Source: an uncultured Ectothiorhodospiraceae bacterium
GTDB taxonomy: Bacteria; Pseudomonadota; Gammaproteobacteria; Nitrococcales; Nitrococcaceae
Reading direction: 5' to 3'
Length of the DNA stretch: 46,532 nucleotides
Assembly (NCBI GenBank): GCA_913056315.1
Contig: CAJXMZ010000004.1
Span: 1-46,532 of the forward strand
In this document: piece by piece, positions 33,949 to 41,558 of the stretch
Layout of the letters: each line of letters opens with the position of its first letter
Numbering within the stretch: the first letter of the stretch is position 1
The notes under the pieces: generated by a model
The model's database searches: none
The model's input: only the letters and a program-made list of their open reading frames with translations
What the model was told of the DNA's origin: nothing
Made by a program: the position numbers and the translations under genes

Positions 33949-34628
33949 TGACCACGCTACCCGCGGCGCTGCATGCGCAGTTTCGTCGCACGGCAGCAGA
34001 CCTTGAGCGGGTCGATTTGCCGGTTTATCAGGCAGCTAACCAAGACCCACTCGAACCGATCTTTGGACTGGGTCCGGCAACCGCGCCCATTGCGTTTTTT
34101 GGCCGAGATCCCGGTCGCGATGAAGTATTCCACGGTGTGCCATTTATTGGTGCGGGTGGCCGGCAAGTTCGGCGCGTGCTGTTTGCTCGCGAACACAACG
34201 GCGAGCTGGAAACCACCGAACAAGCCCTCAGCGCGGGCAAGGGCCACTTTTGGGCCAATACCGTGCCGTATAAACCGGTTGCGAATAAGGCCTGGTCGAT
34301 GGCGGTTAAACGCCGTTTCCAGCCGCTTGTCGCGCAAGTGCTATGTGATGTTTGGCAACAAAGCGATGTGATTACGCTAGGGCGTGAGGCGTTTTTGTGG
34401 TTTGCCATTGCGCAGCCGCCAGCACTTGCGCAGCAGCTACAGCAGCATTGGCTTAGTCCCGAGCGTTTCCACACCCAAGTCGATCTCGACTATCAAGCGC
34501 CAAGCGGGCAGACTCGCCGCTTGCGCTTGCATCCCCTGCCACACCCCTCACCGCTGAATGCAACGTGGTTTAAACGCTTTCCAGGCTTGCTTGCAGCCCG
34601 ACTTAATCAACTAGAGGCACATCAATGA
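33948..34628 (+). CDS. Uracil-DNA glycosylase-superfamily protein
   Basis: A 226-residue protein of the uracil-DNA glycosylase fold. Motif A is FGRDPGRDEVFHGVPFIGAG (about 50-70). The DNA-intercalation loop is HPLPHPSPLNATW (about 190-202), much like other UDG families. The four Fe-S cysteines of family 4/5 enzymes are absent. It would remove damaged bases; the GRDPG motif with Asp suggests catalysis is possible, but specificity is unknown. Its start overlaps the stop of the unknown gene before it, and its stop overlaps the creatininase start (ATGA), so all three form one unit. Confidence 0.82.
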   Translation: MTTLPAALHAQFRRTAADLERVDLPVYQAANQDPLEPIFGLGPATAPIAFFGRDPGRDEVFHGVPFIGAGGRQVRRVLFAREHNGELETTEQALSAGKGHFWANTVPYKPVANKAWSMAVKRRFQPLVAQVLCDVWQQSDVITLGREAFLWFAIAQPPALAQQLQQHWLSPERFHTQVDLDYQAPSGQTRRLRLHPLPHPSPLNATWFKRFPGLLAARLNQLEAHQ

Positions 34629-35431
34629 CGAGGCATGATTGGGCTTTGCATACCCATGCGGGGCTAAGTGCGCGGCTAACCAGAGATAGCGTGGGGCTAT
34701 TGCCACTCGGGGCAATTGAGCAACATGGCCCGCATCTGCCCCTGGCAACCGACCAAATAATTGCCGAGGGTTTGGCAAATCATGCGGTTGAACAGTGCAA
34801 AAGCGAGCACTCGATTTGGTTGCTGCCGGCTGTGCCGGTTGGTCAGGGGCTTGAGCATGCGGCTTACGCTGGCACATTAAGCCTAAGTGCCGCGACCTTT
34901 GAGGCAGTGGTCTATGAGCTTGGTGCCAGTGCCGCTCGCGCGGGATTGCGTCGGCTGGTGCTGTTTTCCGGGCACGGGGGTAATAACGCGGCCATGGATA
35001 ATGCGGCGCTGCGTTTGCGTCATGACCATCATATGCTGGTGGTGAAAGCCTGTTATTTCGATTTTCCGATGCCCGCTACGCCAACGCTGCCGGCGCGAGA
35101 GTGGCGCGAAGGCCTGCATGGCGGCGCCTTGGAGACCGCGTTAATGCTGTACTTCAACCCCGAGGCGGTCGAGCTGCAGGCTGCTGAGCACTGGCCATCC
35201 ATGACATCCCACGCGCTGAGTGATTATACGTACTTGGGTGCTGAGCAAAGCGCCGCACGGTTTGCCTGGCTGGCGGGCGATTTAAACCCTGCGGGCGTCG
35301 TGGGGGATGCCCGGCTTGCCAGTGCAGCCATGGGTGAGGCCTTTGCCGGCCATTACGCGGCGATCTTAGCGGATGTTATTGCCGAGGCTGCCCGCTTTCC
35401 GCTCGCCCGCCTCGATACGCCCAAGGCGTAG
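34625..35431 (+). CDS. Creatininase-family amidohydrolase
   Basis: A 268-residue metal-dependent amidohydrolase. The metal-site motif LGAIEQHGPHLPLATD (about 28-43) carries Glu, His and Asp ligands; FSGHGGNNAAM and GLHGGALETALML supply the rest. The family includes creatininase, the archaeal ArfB deformylase acting on a GTP-derived formylaminopyrimidine, and MftE. It is translationally coupled to a UDG-like gene (ATGA) and ends 3 bp from the convergent ribA-like gene. The neighbourhood makes an ArfB-like role in a GTP-derived pathway worth considering, but that is inference. Confidence 0.88.
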   Translation: MTRHDWALHTHAGLSARLTRDSVGLLPLGAIEQHGPHLPLATDQIIAEGLANHAVEQCKSEHSIWLLPAVPVGQGLEHAAYAGTLSLSAATFEAVVYELGASAARAGLRRLVLFSGHGGNNAAMDNAALRLRHDHHMLVVKACYFDFPMPATPTLPAREWREGLHGGALETALMLYFNPEAVELQAAEHWPSMTSHALSDYTYLGAEQSAARFAWLAGDLNPAGVVGDARLASAAMGEAFAGHYAAILADVIAEAARFPLARLDTPKA

Positions 35432-35434
35432 TGA

Positions 35435-36544
35435 CTAGCCGTGAGTTTCTTTGCCCTCGGCGTGTAGAACCTCATCGAGCCAATGGCCAGCGCGTTCATT
35501 TTTAGCGGTTAAATAACGCGCGTTGTGGGCATTGAGCACGCCGTGCACGGCCTCGCGTCCAGCAATTTCAATACCGGCTGATTCAAGCGCGCTGATTTTA
35601 GTGGGATTGTTGGTCATTAACCGAACCCGGGTGATTCCCAACTCATTGAGCATGGCGGCGGCGGTGTGGTACCGGCGTTCATCCTCGCCGAACCCCAATA
35701 ATTGATCGGCATCAACGGTATCAAACCCCGTGTCCTGTAGGCTGTAGGCACGCAGTTTGTTGGCAAGCCCAATCCCCCGGCCTTCTTGGGCTAGGTAGAG
35801 CAATATGCCACCGCCTTCGCTGGCGATGGTTTGTACCGCGCCGCGCAGCTGCTCGCCGCAATCGCAGCGCAGCGATCCAAACAGATCGCCGGTTAGGCAA
35901 GCCGAGTGCATACGCAACGCAGGGGTCTGTGGCCAATGCTCAGGGGCTCCGATTAACAAAGCGACATGCTCTAGCAAACCATCGGCTTCGCGAAATAAAA
36001 CAAATCGTGTGTGTTCTGCGCCGTCGAGCGGCACTTGGGCTTCGCTAATACGCTCAGGCGGCCGTGCTGCGCCGGTTTTGAAGCGTTGCGCATCGGTTTC
36101 ATCAATCGCTAGGATTTCGCCCTGATCGATTTGTTCGCGCAGAAACGCTGATGGGCTGTCGATCGGCACGGCGATGAGCGCAGGTAAGAGTTCGGCTTGG
36201 TGAATGAGCGCAAGCGCAGCGGCCTCAACGCCAGCGGCTTCGCGGCAGTGATCAACCAGGCTTTGGTCTTGACCAGCGGCCATCGCCGCAAGCTGCTCGA
36301 CACCGAATGACGCCGGGGCGGGCACAACAACGCCAGCCGCACCAGGCCAGTCTTTACCAAGCGCTCGGGCTCGATGGGCAGTGAGCAACAACATCGGTGT
36401 TTGCGTTGTCATGCCTTGTAAGTGGGCAAGCCGGGACTGGTTGAGATGCTCTAAAGCCAAAATGACGAGGCCGCCAGCATCACGAGCAATATAAACCGGT
36501 TCGCCGCGCCGAAGATCGATGAGGGCGCGTCGAATGCGCTGCAT
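35435..36544 (-). CDS. ribA: GTP cyclohydrolase II (RibA) with non-standard N-terminal domain
   Basis: A 369-residue protein. The GTP cyclohydrolase II domain occupies about 165-355: zinc cysteines 216, 227 and 229 (SACLTGDLFGSLRCDC), GRGIGLANKLRAYSLQD with the conserved Tyr, and FGEDERRYH with catalytic Asp/Arg. It opens GTP to the diaminopyrimidine precursor of riboflavin. The first 160 residues (ALIDLRRGEPVYIARDAGG onward) occupy the place of the RibB domain of RibBA but lack its acidic DDEDREN metal motif, so DHBP synthase activity is unlikely. ATG at 36544 has GGGAG upstream. It is divergent from a RibD-type reductase gene across 82 bp. Confidence 0.9.
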   Translation of the reverse strand: MQRIRRALIDLRRGEPVYIARDAGGLVILALEHLNQSRLAHLQGMTTQTPMLLLTAHRARALGKDWPGAAGVVVPAPASFGVEQLAAMAAGQDQSLVDHCREAAGVEAAALALIHQAELLPALIAVPIDSPSAFLREQIDQGEILAIDETDAQRFKTGAARPPERISEAQVPLDGAEHTRFVLFREADGLLEHVALLIGAPEHWPQTPALRMHSACLTGDLFGSLRCDCGEQLRGAVQTIASEGGGILLYLAQEGRGIGLANKLRAYSLQDTGFDTVDADQLLGFGEDERRYHTAAAMLNELGITRVRLMTNNPTKISALESAGIEIAGREAVHGVLNAHNARYLTAKNERAGHWLDEVLHAEGKETHG

Positions 36545-36626
36545 AGGGTGCTCCCTTGTTCTGGTCTGTGGGCATAGACCACGGCAGACTGTAACAATTC
36601 CGCAAACAAACTGCAGGGTCTTCATT

Positions 36627-37427
36627 GTGAATTCGGTTGAATCGACATCGTCTGATTGGGCAGAACGTTTGCAGGCCTGCCGGCAAACCCCTTTTTCGCG
36701 CGACAAAGATAAGCGCGGCGACGATTTGCTCGGATTGAATAATAAAGCGGCCAGTGCGGCTTTGCAGGCGCGCTATGGCCCATTGTTTGCGCCGCTGGGG
36801 CAACGCCCACGCGTGATTGCACAGCTTGGTCAAAGCCTCGATGGCCGCATTGCAACGCTCAATGGGCACTCCCACTATGTCACTGGCAGCGCCGATCGGG
36901 CGCACTTGCATCGTTTGCGCGCGCTCAATGAAGCGGTAGTGATCGGGGCCAATACAGTCGTTGCGGATAACCCCCAGCTAACAGTGCGCGCGGTTGAAGG
37001 CCCCAATCCGGTGCGTGTGGTTATTGCCTCCCGGCCTGCGTTGCCAGGGGATCGGCATATCTTTTGTGATCATCAGGCGGCGACCTGGCAAGTCGGGTCA
37101 CGCGGCGATGCCCAACAGTCGGTAGCGCGCTGGCTTGATCCGCCGTCGTTGCAACCGCAGGCGGTGTTGTCTGAACTGGTGAATGCCGGCATTCAGCGCG
37201 TACTGATTGAAGGCGGCGCGCGAACGGTATCGGCTTGGCTGGCGGCCGGTTTAATCGATCATCTTTATCTAACGATTGCGCCAGTGATTATCGGCGCCGG
37301 GCCGACTGGATTGCAGCTGCCAGCGATCGATCATATGGACCAAGCGTTGCGGCCATCAGTTGCCCGATTTGCCTTGGGTGAGGATATGTTATTTCGGCTG
37401 GATTTTACCGACGCATTACCGCAATAA
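36627..37427 (+). CDS. Stand-alone RibD C-terminal-type reductase
   Basis: A 266-residue protein with the RibD C-terminal/dihydrofolate-reductase-like fold (about 60-260), which reduces the ribosyl group of the GTP-derived pyrimidine to ribityl using NADPH. Seen: PRVIAQLGQSLDGRIAT, VVIGANTVVADNPQLTVR, and IEGGARTVSAWLAAGLIDH. No deaminase domain is attached; the first 55 residues are not recognised. The start is GTG at 36627, with CAGGG about 10 nt upstream. It is divergent from ribA and overlaps the convergent membrane-protein gene by 23 bp. It could be a riboflavin enzyme or serve a parallel pathway with the neighbouring genes. Confidence 0.85.
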   Translation: MNSVESTSSDWAERLQACRQTPFSRDKDKRGDDLLGLNNKAASAALQARYGPLFAPLGQRPRVIAQLGQSLDGRIATLNGHSHYVTGSADRAHLHRLRALNEAVVIGANTVVADNPQLTVRAVEGPNPVRVVIASRPALPGDRHIFCDHQAATWQVGSRGDAQQSVARWLDPPSLQPQAVLSELVNAGIQRVLIEGGARTVSAWLAAGLIDHLYLTIAPVIIGAGPTGLQLPAIDHMDQALRPSVARFALGEDMLFRLDFTDALPQ

Positions 37428-38265
37428 CGCCGGGTAAGCTGGCGATTAAACTCAAACTGCCATAAACAATGGCCGCGGCAATGCCTTCTGCCGCCGGTAG
37501 TCCTGCCAACGGCCACAACAGCGCGGCCGTGCCCTCGCGCAAGCCCCAGCCAGCGATGCTCACCGGGATGAGCATAGAAAATAACACCACCGGAATGAGC
37601 GCAAACCACAGCCACGGTGAGCCACTAGGGGTGGTGGCCAGCAAACAACAGGCGTACACACCAACGATGCTCAATGCCACGAGCAATGAGGCCAATAGCT
37701 GCACGGCAAGCGCGTGCGGATGTAAAAATGCTTGCCGCAGCGCGTGCCACCAGCTCGATGCATAACGTTGCAACGCGAAGCCTGCGCCCGCTAGCACAGC
37801 CGCGACTAAGAGGCTGGCGCCGATTAAGGCGCCCGAGCCATGAAGGGGTGTTGGCCATGGCGCGAATAACCACGCACAAACCGCCAAGGCTGCCATGGCA
37901 ATTTGCCCCGATAAGCGCTCGATGACCACCGCTTGAAAAGCCGGCCGGCGTTGACTGATTTGGCTGCCGTGGCGCCATGCGCGCTGAGCATCCCCAACCA
38001 CCCCACCGGGGAGGACTTGGTTAACTAGCGTGGCCAAATAGTATTCGCTCAGTGCGCTGCCACGGGCCAACGTCAGGCCGAGTCGATGCGCGGTATAGCG
38101 CCAGCGCCAGGCTGACAGCGCTATCTGAAACACCGTCAGCAAAAGCGCGATCAGCAACCAGCGCAGATCCAAGCCCCCTAGGCGCGCTAAGACCGCATCG
38201 CCAAACTGGCTCATGACCCCGATCACCAGGGCCATGCTAATGAGCAGTCGGATTAATCGGGGCAC
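37405..38265 (-). CDS. UPF0104/LPG-synthase-type integral membrane protein
   Basis: A 286-residue protein with about eight hydrophobic segments of the lysylphosphatidylglycerol-synthetase TM-region family (UPF0104, AglD/MprF flippase-like). The hallmark LVNQVLPGGVVGDAQRAW lies near residues 90-110, and SIAGWGLREGTAALLWPLAG toward the end. Such domains are linked to flipping or modifying polyprenyl- or glycerolipid-linked sugars. GTG start at 38265 lies inside the preceding methyltransferase gene (13-nt overlap). It is the last gene of the five-gene minus operon. Confidence 0.87.
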   Translation of the reverse strand: MPRLIRLLISMALVIGVMSQFGDAVLARLGGLDLRWLLIALLLTVFQIALSAWRWRYTAHRLGLTLARGSALSEYYLATLVNQVLPGGVVGDAQRAWRHGSQISQRRPAFQAVVIERLSGQIAMAALAVCAWLFAPWPTPLHGSGALIGASLLVAAVLAGAGFALQRYASSWWHALRQAFLHPHALAVQLLASLLVALSIVGVYACCLLATTPSGSPWLWFALIPVVLFSMLIPVSIAGWGLREGTAALLWPLAGLPAAEGIAAAIVYGSLSLIASLPGVIAVMRR

Positions 38266-39068
38266 GGCAGTGCCAGCAGATCGCTGTGGCCAACGGTTAA
38301 TGTCGTTTGATTAAGCCGCTCAATGCGCTGTTGTAGCCAGTGATCTAGGCGTTCGGCTTGGTCTGGCGCGATGGCAAGCGCGGCTTGGTGCCAGCCGGCC
38401 ATGGTTGCGCGCTGTAATGCCGTTTGATCAGCGCTTAGTTGCCAGTCTGCGTGGGATGTCTGCACCGTATAGCCGGCTTTGATAAACGCTTGCTTGGCAT
38501 ACTCGGTGGCGTCTGGGCCCAAGGCCGAACCCATGTCTTTGGGTCCGCGTTGGTGCTGGTTGACCCAATCGCGCACGCACGGGTCATCGGACAGTACGGG
38601 GTCGAAGCTGATTCGACCGTCATAGCTCAGCGCAACCAAAACCGGCGCATGATGGCGCTTTGCATAGTCCACTAAGGCATCGATCCATGCTGGGCTGACC
38701 AAATCGAGAAGCGCCGAGGCGGTAACCAGATCGACGGATTGGGGATAGTGTGCAAAGTCGGCTAAGTCGGTTTGTTGATAACGCACGTCAATCGATAATG
38801 AATTGAGATCGCTCGGGTGGACACTAGCTCTGGCCTGTTCGAGGAGCTGCGCATCGTGATCGAGCAAAACCCAGCGCTGGTTTGCCCTTGGGAGTCGCTG
38901 GGCAAGATAGCGTAAGTTACTGCCGGTGCCGCTGCCGAGGTCTAAGACATGGATGGCGCGATCTACAGGCAAATACTGTGATAACGCGGTTAAGTCAGTT
39001 ATCTCGCGGGCGAGATGGTCGGCGTGTTCACGCAAGCTAAGCCAGTCGGCGGCAAATTGTTCAGCCAT
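38253..39068 (-). CDS. Class I SAM-dependent methyltransferase
   Basis: A 271-residue methyltransferase. Motif I is VLDLGSGTGSNLRYLA (about 41-56), followed by an acidic motif II, WVLLDHD, and DLVTASALLDLVS as motif IV. The C-terminal third is probably a substrate-binding part. Substrate unknown; its place between a GT4 glycosyltransferase (8-nt overlap) and a membrane protein suggests methylation of the cluster's product. ATG at 39068. Confidence 0.85.
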   Translation of the reverse strand: MAEQFAADWLSLREHADHLAREITDLTALSQYLPVDRAIHVLDLGSGTGSNLRYLAQRLPRANQRWVLLDHDAQLLEQARASVHPSDLNSLSIDVRYQQTDLADFAHYPQSVDLVTASALLDLVSPAWIDALVDYAKRHHAPVLVALSYDGRISFDPVLSDDPCVRDWVNQHQRGPKDMGSALGPDATEYAKQAFIKAGYTVQTSHADWQLSADQTALQRATMAGWHQAALAIAPDQAERLDHWLQQRIERLNQTTLTVGHSDLLALPCPD

Positions 39069-40116
39069 GGGTTTGGATTGCCCTTATTGCGTTTTTAAAG
39101 TCGCTTACCTGTTCTGACCAGCTATTTAAGCCGGTGCGCGCGCTAACCGCACTCTGGGTTAATTCGTGCAGCCGATCGGGTTGGGTGATGACGCTGGCAA
39201 GCGCGTCAGCCAGGGCTGCAGCGTCATTGTGTGCGACACAAATTCCCGCCTTGGGTGGCAGGGTATCGGGTAGCGCACCGGCATCGGTTGTGATGACCGG
39301 GATGCCGCGGGCAATCGCCTCAGTCACCACCATGCCATAACCCTCATAGCGTGAAGGCAGCACCAAAACATCGGTCGTGGCCCACAGGCGCTTGAGCGCA
39401 TCATCATCGAGCGCACCGGTGAGGGTAATTTTTTGCTCTAACCTGTGTGCGTTGATTTGCGCTTGGCACGCATTGGCAAAGGCTGGGTTTAAATCATTAG
39501 CCCCGACCAATGAGGCCCGCCATGGCAGTTCTTTTAACGTGTTTAGGCTATCGATGAGGATATCTTGGCCTTTGCGTGGAATGAGGGAGCCCAAGCATAA
39601 AAAATGCAGCATTGATTCATTGCGTGCCGGCCGCAGCGCTAATGGCTCAACCCCGGGCGGGACAACATGCACTGCCTGTTGATACAGCCCCAGTTGATCG
39701 AGTCGTCGGCGAGTAAAATCACTGGTCACAATCACGCCTTGGGCAAGGGTAAGCGCGAGCGCTTCGCTGTCCTTGAGCGCGTCGGCACGGGTCGGGGTTA
39801 GCCCCGTCTCATCAGCCAGCGGGTGGTGAACGAGGGCAATGAAGTGCAATCGCTGTGCATGGGCGGCGAATGCCTTGGGTGATCCGCCGAGCACCAGTCC
39901 ATCGACAAGCACCCACTGTCCGTCATCGAGCCGCGTTAAGCACCCATCGATCGCTTGGCTTGCGCGCTGATCAGGGGTTGGAAATTGGCCGCCTAGGCTA
40001 TGGACGTCAATCTCCAGCCCAGCGGCCTGCAATCCCTCAACCATATGTCGGTCATAACGACTGCCGCCGGTTGGGCGATTGAGCGCGCCAGGCACGATAA
40101 AAGCCAGTGTACTCAC
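39061..40116 (-). CDS. GT4-family glycosyltransferase
   Basis: A 351-residue GT-B glycosyltransferase of family 4. The acceptor-site GGSRYD loop lies near the N-terminus, the phosphate-binding segment is CLGSLIPRKGQDILID, and the EX7E donor motif is EGYGMVVTEA near residue 270. It transfers a nucleotide sugar to an unknown acceptor. The GTG start (40116) overlaps the stop of the PTPS-like gene. GT4 enzymes also glucosylate tetrahydrobiopterin in cyanobacteria, which makes the adjacent pterin-type gene notable. Confidence 0.9.
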   Translation of the reverse strand: MSTLAFIVPGALNRPTGGSRYDRHMVEGLQAAGLEIDVHSLGGQFPTPDQRASQAIDGCLTRLDDGQWVLVDGLVLGGSPKAFAAHAQRLHFIALVHHPLADETGLTPTRADALKDSEALALTLAQGVIVTSDFTRRRLDQLGLYQQAVHVVPPGVEPLALRPARNESMLHFLCLGSLIPRKGQDILIDSLNTLKELPWRASLVGANDLNPAFANACQAQINAHRLEQKITLTGALDDDALKRLWATTDVLVLPSRYEGYGMVVTEAIARGIPVITTDAGALPDTLPPKAGICVAHNDAAALADALASVITQPDRLHELTQSAVSARTGLNSWSEQVSDFKNAIRAIQTHG

Positions 40117-40517
40117 CCGTGCAGGGATTGCTCGTAGCTGGCCGCCGCGACGTGAGATTCGTTCAGCGTAATGCGCAGCCGATCCAGGGTTTTGGCAGAT
40201 TCACCCAGGTCACCATTGCTAATCGCCGTGGCAAACGCACCAGCGATGTGGCTGGCAAGGTATTCCGTTGTGGTGTTAACGCCCGCAAATTCTGTCATCT
40301 CGTCTAAATTTTTTAAGTTATAGCGGCCTAAAATGCTGCCGAGCACCTCGGTTGCACGCGCAATGTCAATAACAACGCCATCGGCGTCTAGCTGTTCACG
40401 AAAGAACTCCGCATCAACTACGTAAGTTGCGCCATGTAGGGCCTGTGCGGGGCCAAACGTCTCCCCGCGAAAGCTGTGGGCGATCATAAAATGATCTCGA
40501 ACACGAATGCTGTACAT
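40113..40517 (-). CDS. QueD/6-pyruvoyltetrahydropterin-synthase-like protein with altered active site
   Basis: A 134-residue protein with the tunnelling fold family signature (RDHFMIAHSFRGET, LHGATYVVDAEF, GVNTTTEYLASHIA, LRITLNESHVAAASYE). In QueD/PTPS three His bind zinc, with HGH giving two, and a Cys acts as base. Here His14 and His28 remain, but the second His of HGH is Ala30, there is no cysteine anywhere, and the LDH histidine region reads GRYN; Glu120 is kept. The canonical 6-carboxy- or pyruvoyl-pterin reaction is therefore unlikely. AGGAGG 4 nt before ATG 40517 fixes the start. It lies 8 nt after the MDR dehydrogenase gene and overlaps the GT4 gene. Confidence 0.85.
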   Translation of the reverse strand: MYSIRVRDHFMIAHSFRGETFGPAQALHGATYVVDAEFFREQLDADGVVIDIARATEVLGSILGRYNLKNLDEMTEFAGVNTTTEYLASHIAGAFATAISNGDLGESAKTLDRLRITLNESHVAAASYEQSLHG

Positions 40518-40525
40518 CAGTCCTC

Positions 40526-41497
40526 CTAGTAGTGGATGCGGTGGCAAAGACCATGACCGGCAACAAGGTCAGGCATGGTTTGAGGCAGATCTTCAAAGGC
40601 GCTCTCAGCATCAATTAATGCCCCCCACTCAGGATGCGCGGCGGTGATCTCTAAGGCTTTTTGCATGCGCCGACGATAGTCCCAGCGCGGGCGCATTGCC
40701 GGAGAGATTTGCCCAACCTGTGAACTGCGTAGGGTTAGCCGGCGAGAATGAAACGCCTCGCCCAGTGCCACGCGTGGTGTTTGATCGCCATACCAACTCA
40801 TTTCGGTCACCTTAGCCTCGTCACCTGCGAGCTCGAGCGCCAGATTAAGGCCAGCTTCGGTTGCGCTGGCGTGGATAACTTGATCGGCATCACCCTGGGC
40901 TTGCGCCGGCGTGGCAAAGCGCAAGCCAAGCGCATTCGCCAGGGCTTCGCGCTCGGGGTTAATGTCGATGAGCTCAACTTGCGTGCCGGGCAGGCTGTGA
41001 CAAAGACTGGCGACTAAACAGCCCACCACGCCGGCGCCAACAACACGAATTTGCTCGCCCGGCCGTGGGCAAACATCCCAACAGGCATTGAGTGCGGTTT
41101 CGGCGTTCGCGGCGAGGACCGCGCGCTCGGCAGGCAGTCCCTCGGGTAATGGGAAGGCGGCTTCTATGGGCAAGTGGTAGCGGTTTTGGTGGGGGTATAA
41201 GGCAAAAATCACTTGGCCTTGCCAGTCAGAGGGCCCCTGTTCAACCACGCCGACATTGGCATAGCCGTATTTTACGGGCGCCGGAAACTCGCCTTCCTGA
41301 AACGGCGCTCGCATGCGTTGGTACTGACTCAAAGGCACGTTGCCTTGCCAAATTAACCGCTCAGTCCCGCGGCTAACACCGCTGTAGAGGGCGCGCACAG
41401 TCAGCTCGTCGGCCTTGGGCGCGGGCATTGTGTGGGCGTAGATGGCGCCTTGCCCAGGGGCAGTAACCCAAAAGGCGCGGCTTATATCCCCGGGCAT
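40526..41497 (-). CDS. Zinc-type MDR alcohol dehydrogenase-like protein (BchC-like), catalytic Cys absent
   Basis: A 323-residue medium-chain dehydrogenase/reductase. The NAD(P) loop is VVGAGVVGCLVA near residue 170. At the usual catalytic zinc site the sequence reads SGVSRGTERLIW, with no Cys, and the four-Cys structural zinc lobe is missing. Both features recall the BchC-like branch of the family. It should oxidise or reduce an alcohol/carbonyl on an unknown substrate. It is the first gene of the operon running to the UPF0104-type protein; AAGGAG lies upstream of ATG 41497. It is divergent from the CDP-alcohol phosphatidyltransferase gene by 61 bp. Confidence 0.82.
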   Translation of the reverse strand: MPGDISRAFWVTAPGQGAIYAHTMPAPKADELTVRALYSGVSRGTERLIWQGNVPLSQYQRMRAPFQEGEFPAPVKYGYANVGVVEQGPSDWQGQVIFALYPHQNRYHLPIEAAFPLPEGLPAERAVLAANAETALNACWDVCPRPGEQIRVVGAGVVGCLVASLCHSLPGTQVELIDINPEREALANALGLRFATPAQAQGDADQVIHASATEAGLNLALELAGDEAKVTEMSWYGDQTPRVALGEAFHSRRLTLRSSQVGQISPAMRPRWDYRRRMQKALEITAAHPEWGALIDAESAFEDLPQTMPDLVAGHGLCHRIHY

Positions 41498-41558
41498 AGG
41501 CGCGGCAACTCCTTAATGACTGATAAACTCGACTGCATACGATGACAGGAGAGTAGCA

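Noticed and set aside
35435-36544. Bifunctional RibBA
   Set aside because: The N-terminal domain lacks the acidic metal motif of DHBP synthase, so only the GTP cyclohydrolase II activity is supported.
36545-36626. Possible FMN riboswitch in front of ribA or the RibD-type reductase
   Set aside because: The divergent gap is only 82 bp, too short for an RFN element, and none of its conserved helices can be recognised.
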